A DNA stretch of 6,021 bases from Thermoplasmata archaeon. GTDB lineage: Archaea > Thermoplasmatota > SW-10-69-26. The notes beneath the pieces are model-generated. The model made no database searches. It saw nothing but the letters and a program-made list of their open reading frames with translations, and was not told where the DNA came from. The stretch covers positions 1 to 6,021 of the forward strand of contig PWVY01000306.1 in the NCBI GenBank assembly GCA_003561665.1. Reading direction: 5' to 3'. The translations under genes and the position numbers were made by a program. This document shows positions 5,754-6,021 of the stretch, piece by piece. Numbering within the stretch: the stretch's first letter is position 1; every line of letters begins with the position of its first letter.

Positions 5754-5850
5754 GGCTGATTATCCGTTCGAGAGGGCAAGACAGGCGGCATGGCCTAGGA
5801 TGTGGGCATTGCAGGATGTTTTCACGCTCCCCGCCGGATGACGGGTTCAC
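5754..5850. promoter_or_regulatory. Divergent spacer between the LLM oxidoreductase and the GH15 gene
   Basis: These 97 bases must hold promoters for both flanking genes. No clear TATA-like or -35/-10 pair is visible on either strand. AGGATGT occurs twice as a direct repeat (5797-5803 and 5813-5819, 16 bases apart), and GGATG recurs at 5836-5840. A CCTAGG palindrome is at 5794-5799. These may be regulator sites but are short enough to be chance. Confidence 0.3.
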
Positions 5851-6021
5851 ATGGGGTTCTCACCGATCGGTGACTACGCGGCCATCGGGAACGACGATCG
5901 CATCGCGCTGGTGAACCGGGAGGGAAGCATGGACTGGTTGTGCTTCCCGCACGCCGCGGGAGCTAGCGTCTTCGCCCGCTTGTTGGATCAAGAGAAAGGA
6001 GGCCACTTCGCCGTGCGACCC
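5851..6021 (+). CDS. GH15 glucoamylase/trehalase-like glycoside hydrolase, N-terminal part only
   Basis: The first 57 codons run off the right edge. SPIGDYAAIGNDDRIALVNREGSMDWLCFP (in two stretches: SPIGDYAAIG at 4-13, then NREGSMDWLCFP at 22-33) and ASVFARLLDQEKGGHFAVRP at 38-57 are the typical opening of the N-terminal beta domain of prokaryotic GH15 enzymes. These proteins are usually around 600-670 residues and release glucose from alpha-glucans or cleave trehalose; GH15 trehalases are known in Thermoplasma. The catalytic (alpha/alpha)6 barrel lies outside the window, so activity cannot be assigned. ATG 5851 is firm: an in-frame TGA sits at 5839-5841 with no other start between. A GGATGA motif nine bases upstream is a weak ribosome-binding site. 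No signal peptide is present, so a cytoplasmic enzyme acting on internal glycogen-like glucan or trehalose is likely. Confidence 0.87.
   Translation, partial: MGFSPIGDYAAIGNDDRIALVNREGSMDWLCFPHAAGASVFARLLDQEKGGHFAVRP

Noticed and set aside
4950..5759. A 269-codon plus-strand frame antisense to the LLM oxidoreductase
   Set aside because: It has no recognisable motif; the opposite strand encodes a complete, well-conserved LLM protein.

Overview
This is a GC-rich window of tightly packed protein-coding genes, with no RNA gene, CRISPR array or insertion sequence that I can recognise. It reads as prokaryotic and most likely archaeal. The AbrB-type antitoxin has the DERGRLYLPK style common in archaea, and the divergent control region has short A/T-rich TATA-like elements in an otherwise GC-rich sequence. 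The terminal GH15-type gene also fits, since this family occurs in Thermoplasmatota and haloarchaea. The exact phylum is an inference that I cannot confirm. Several starts have clear GAGG/AGGG ribosome-binding motifs, so translation is not purely leaderless.

Left block (about 1-3105, all minus strand). Four genes are transcribed right to left as an apparent operon: a sensory-rhodopsin-transducer-family protein (ASRT-A), an FAD-linked sugar-lactone/alditol oxidase-like enzyme, a second divergent ASRT protein (ASRT-B), and an MFS transporter that runs off the left edge. Gaps are 17 bp, a 4-bp ATGA overlap, and 40 bp. No rhodopsin is present. The ASRT superfamily has been proposed to bind sugars or related metabolites. 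The cassette therefore looks like a metabolite-sensing, oxidation and transport unit built around two non-identical sensor paralogues, and it is the most interesting feature here.

Middle (3190-3900). A divergent A/T-rich promoter contains three copies of GGGAAAA in alternating orientation. It separates the minus operon from a plus-strand VapBC-type toxin-antitoxin pair. The antitoxin is intact. The PIN-domain toxin is split by a single-base frameshift, although all four catalytic acidic residues survive across the two frames.

Right block (3901-6021). An alpha/beta hydrolase follows the toxin after 12 bp. Its stop codon physically overlaps that of a convergent luciferase-like flavin oxidoreductase of the 'probable non-F420' type (4794-5753, minus). 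A 97-bp divergent spacer then leads to the first 57 codons of a GH15 glucoamylase/trehalase-like enzyme that leaves the window on the right. The carbohydrate theme (lactone oxidase, ASRT sugar-binding-like proteins, GH15) recurs across the window, but no shared pathway is proven.
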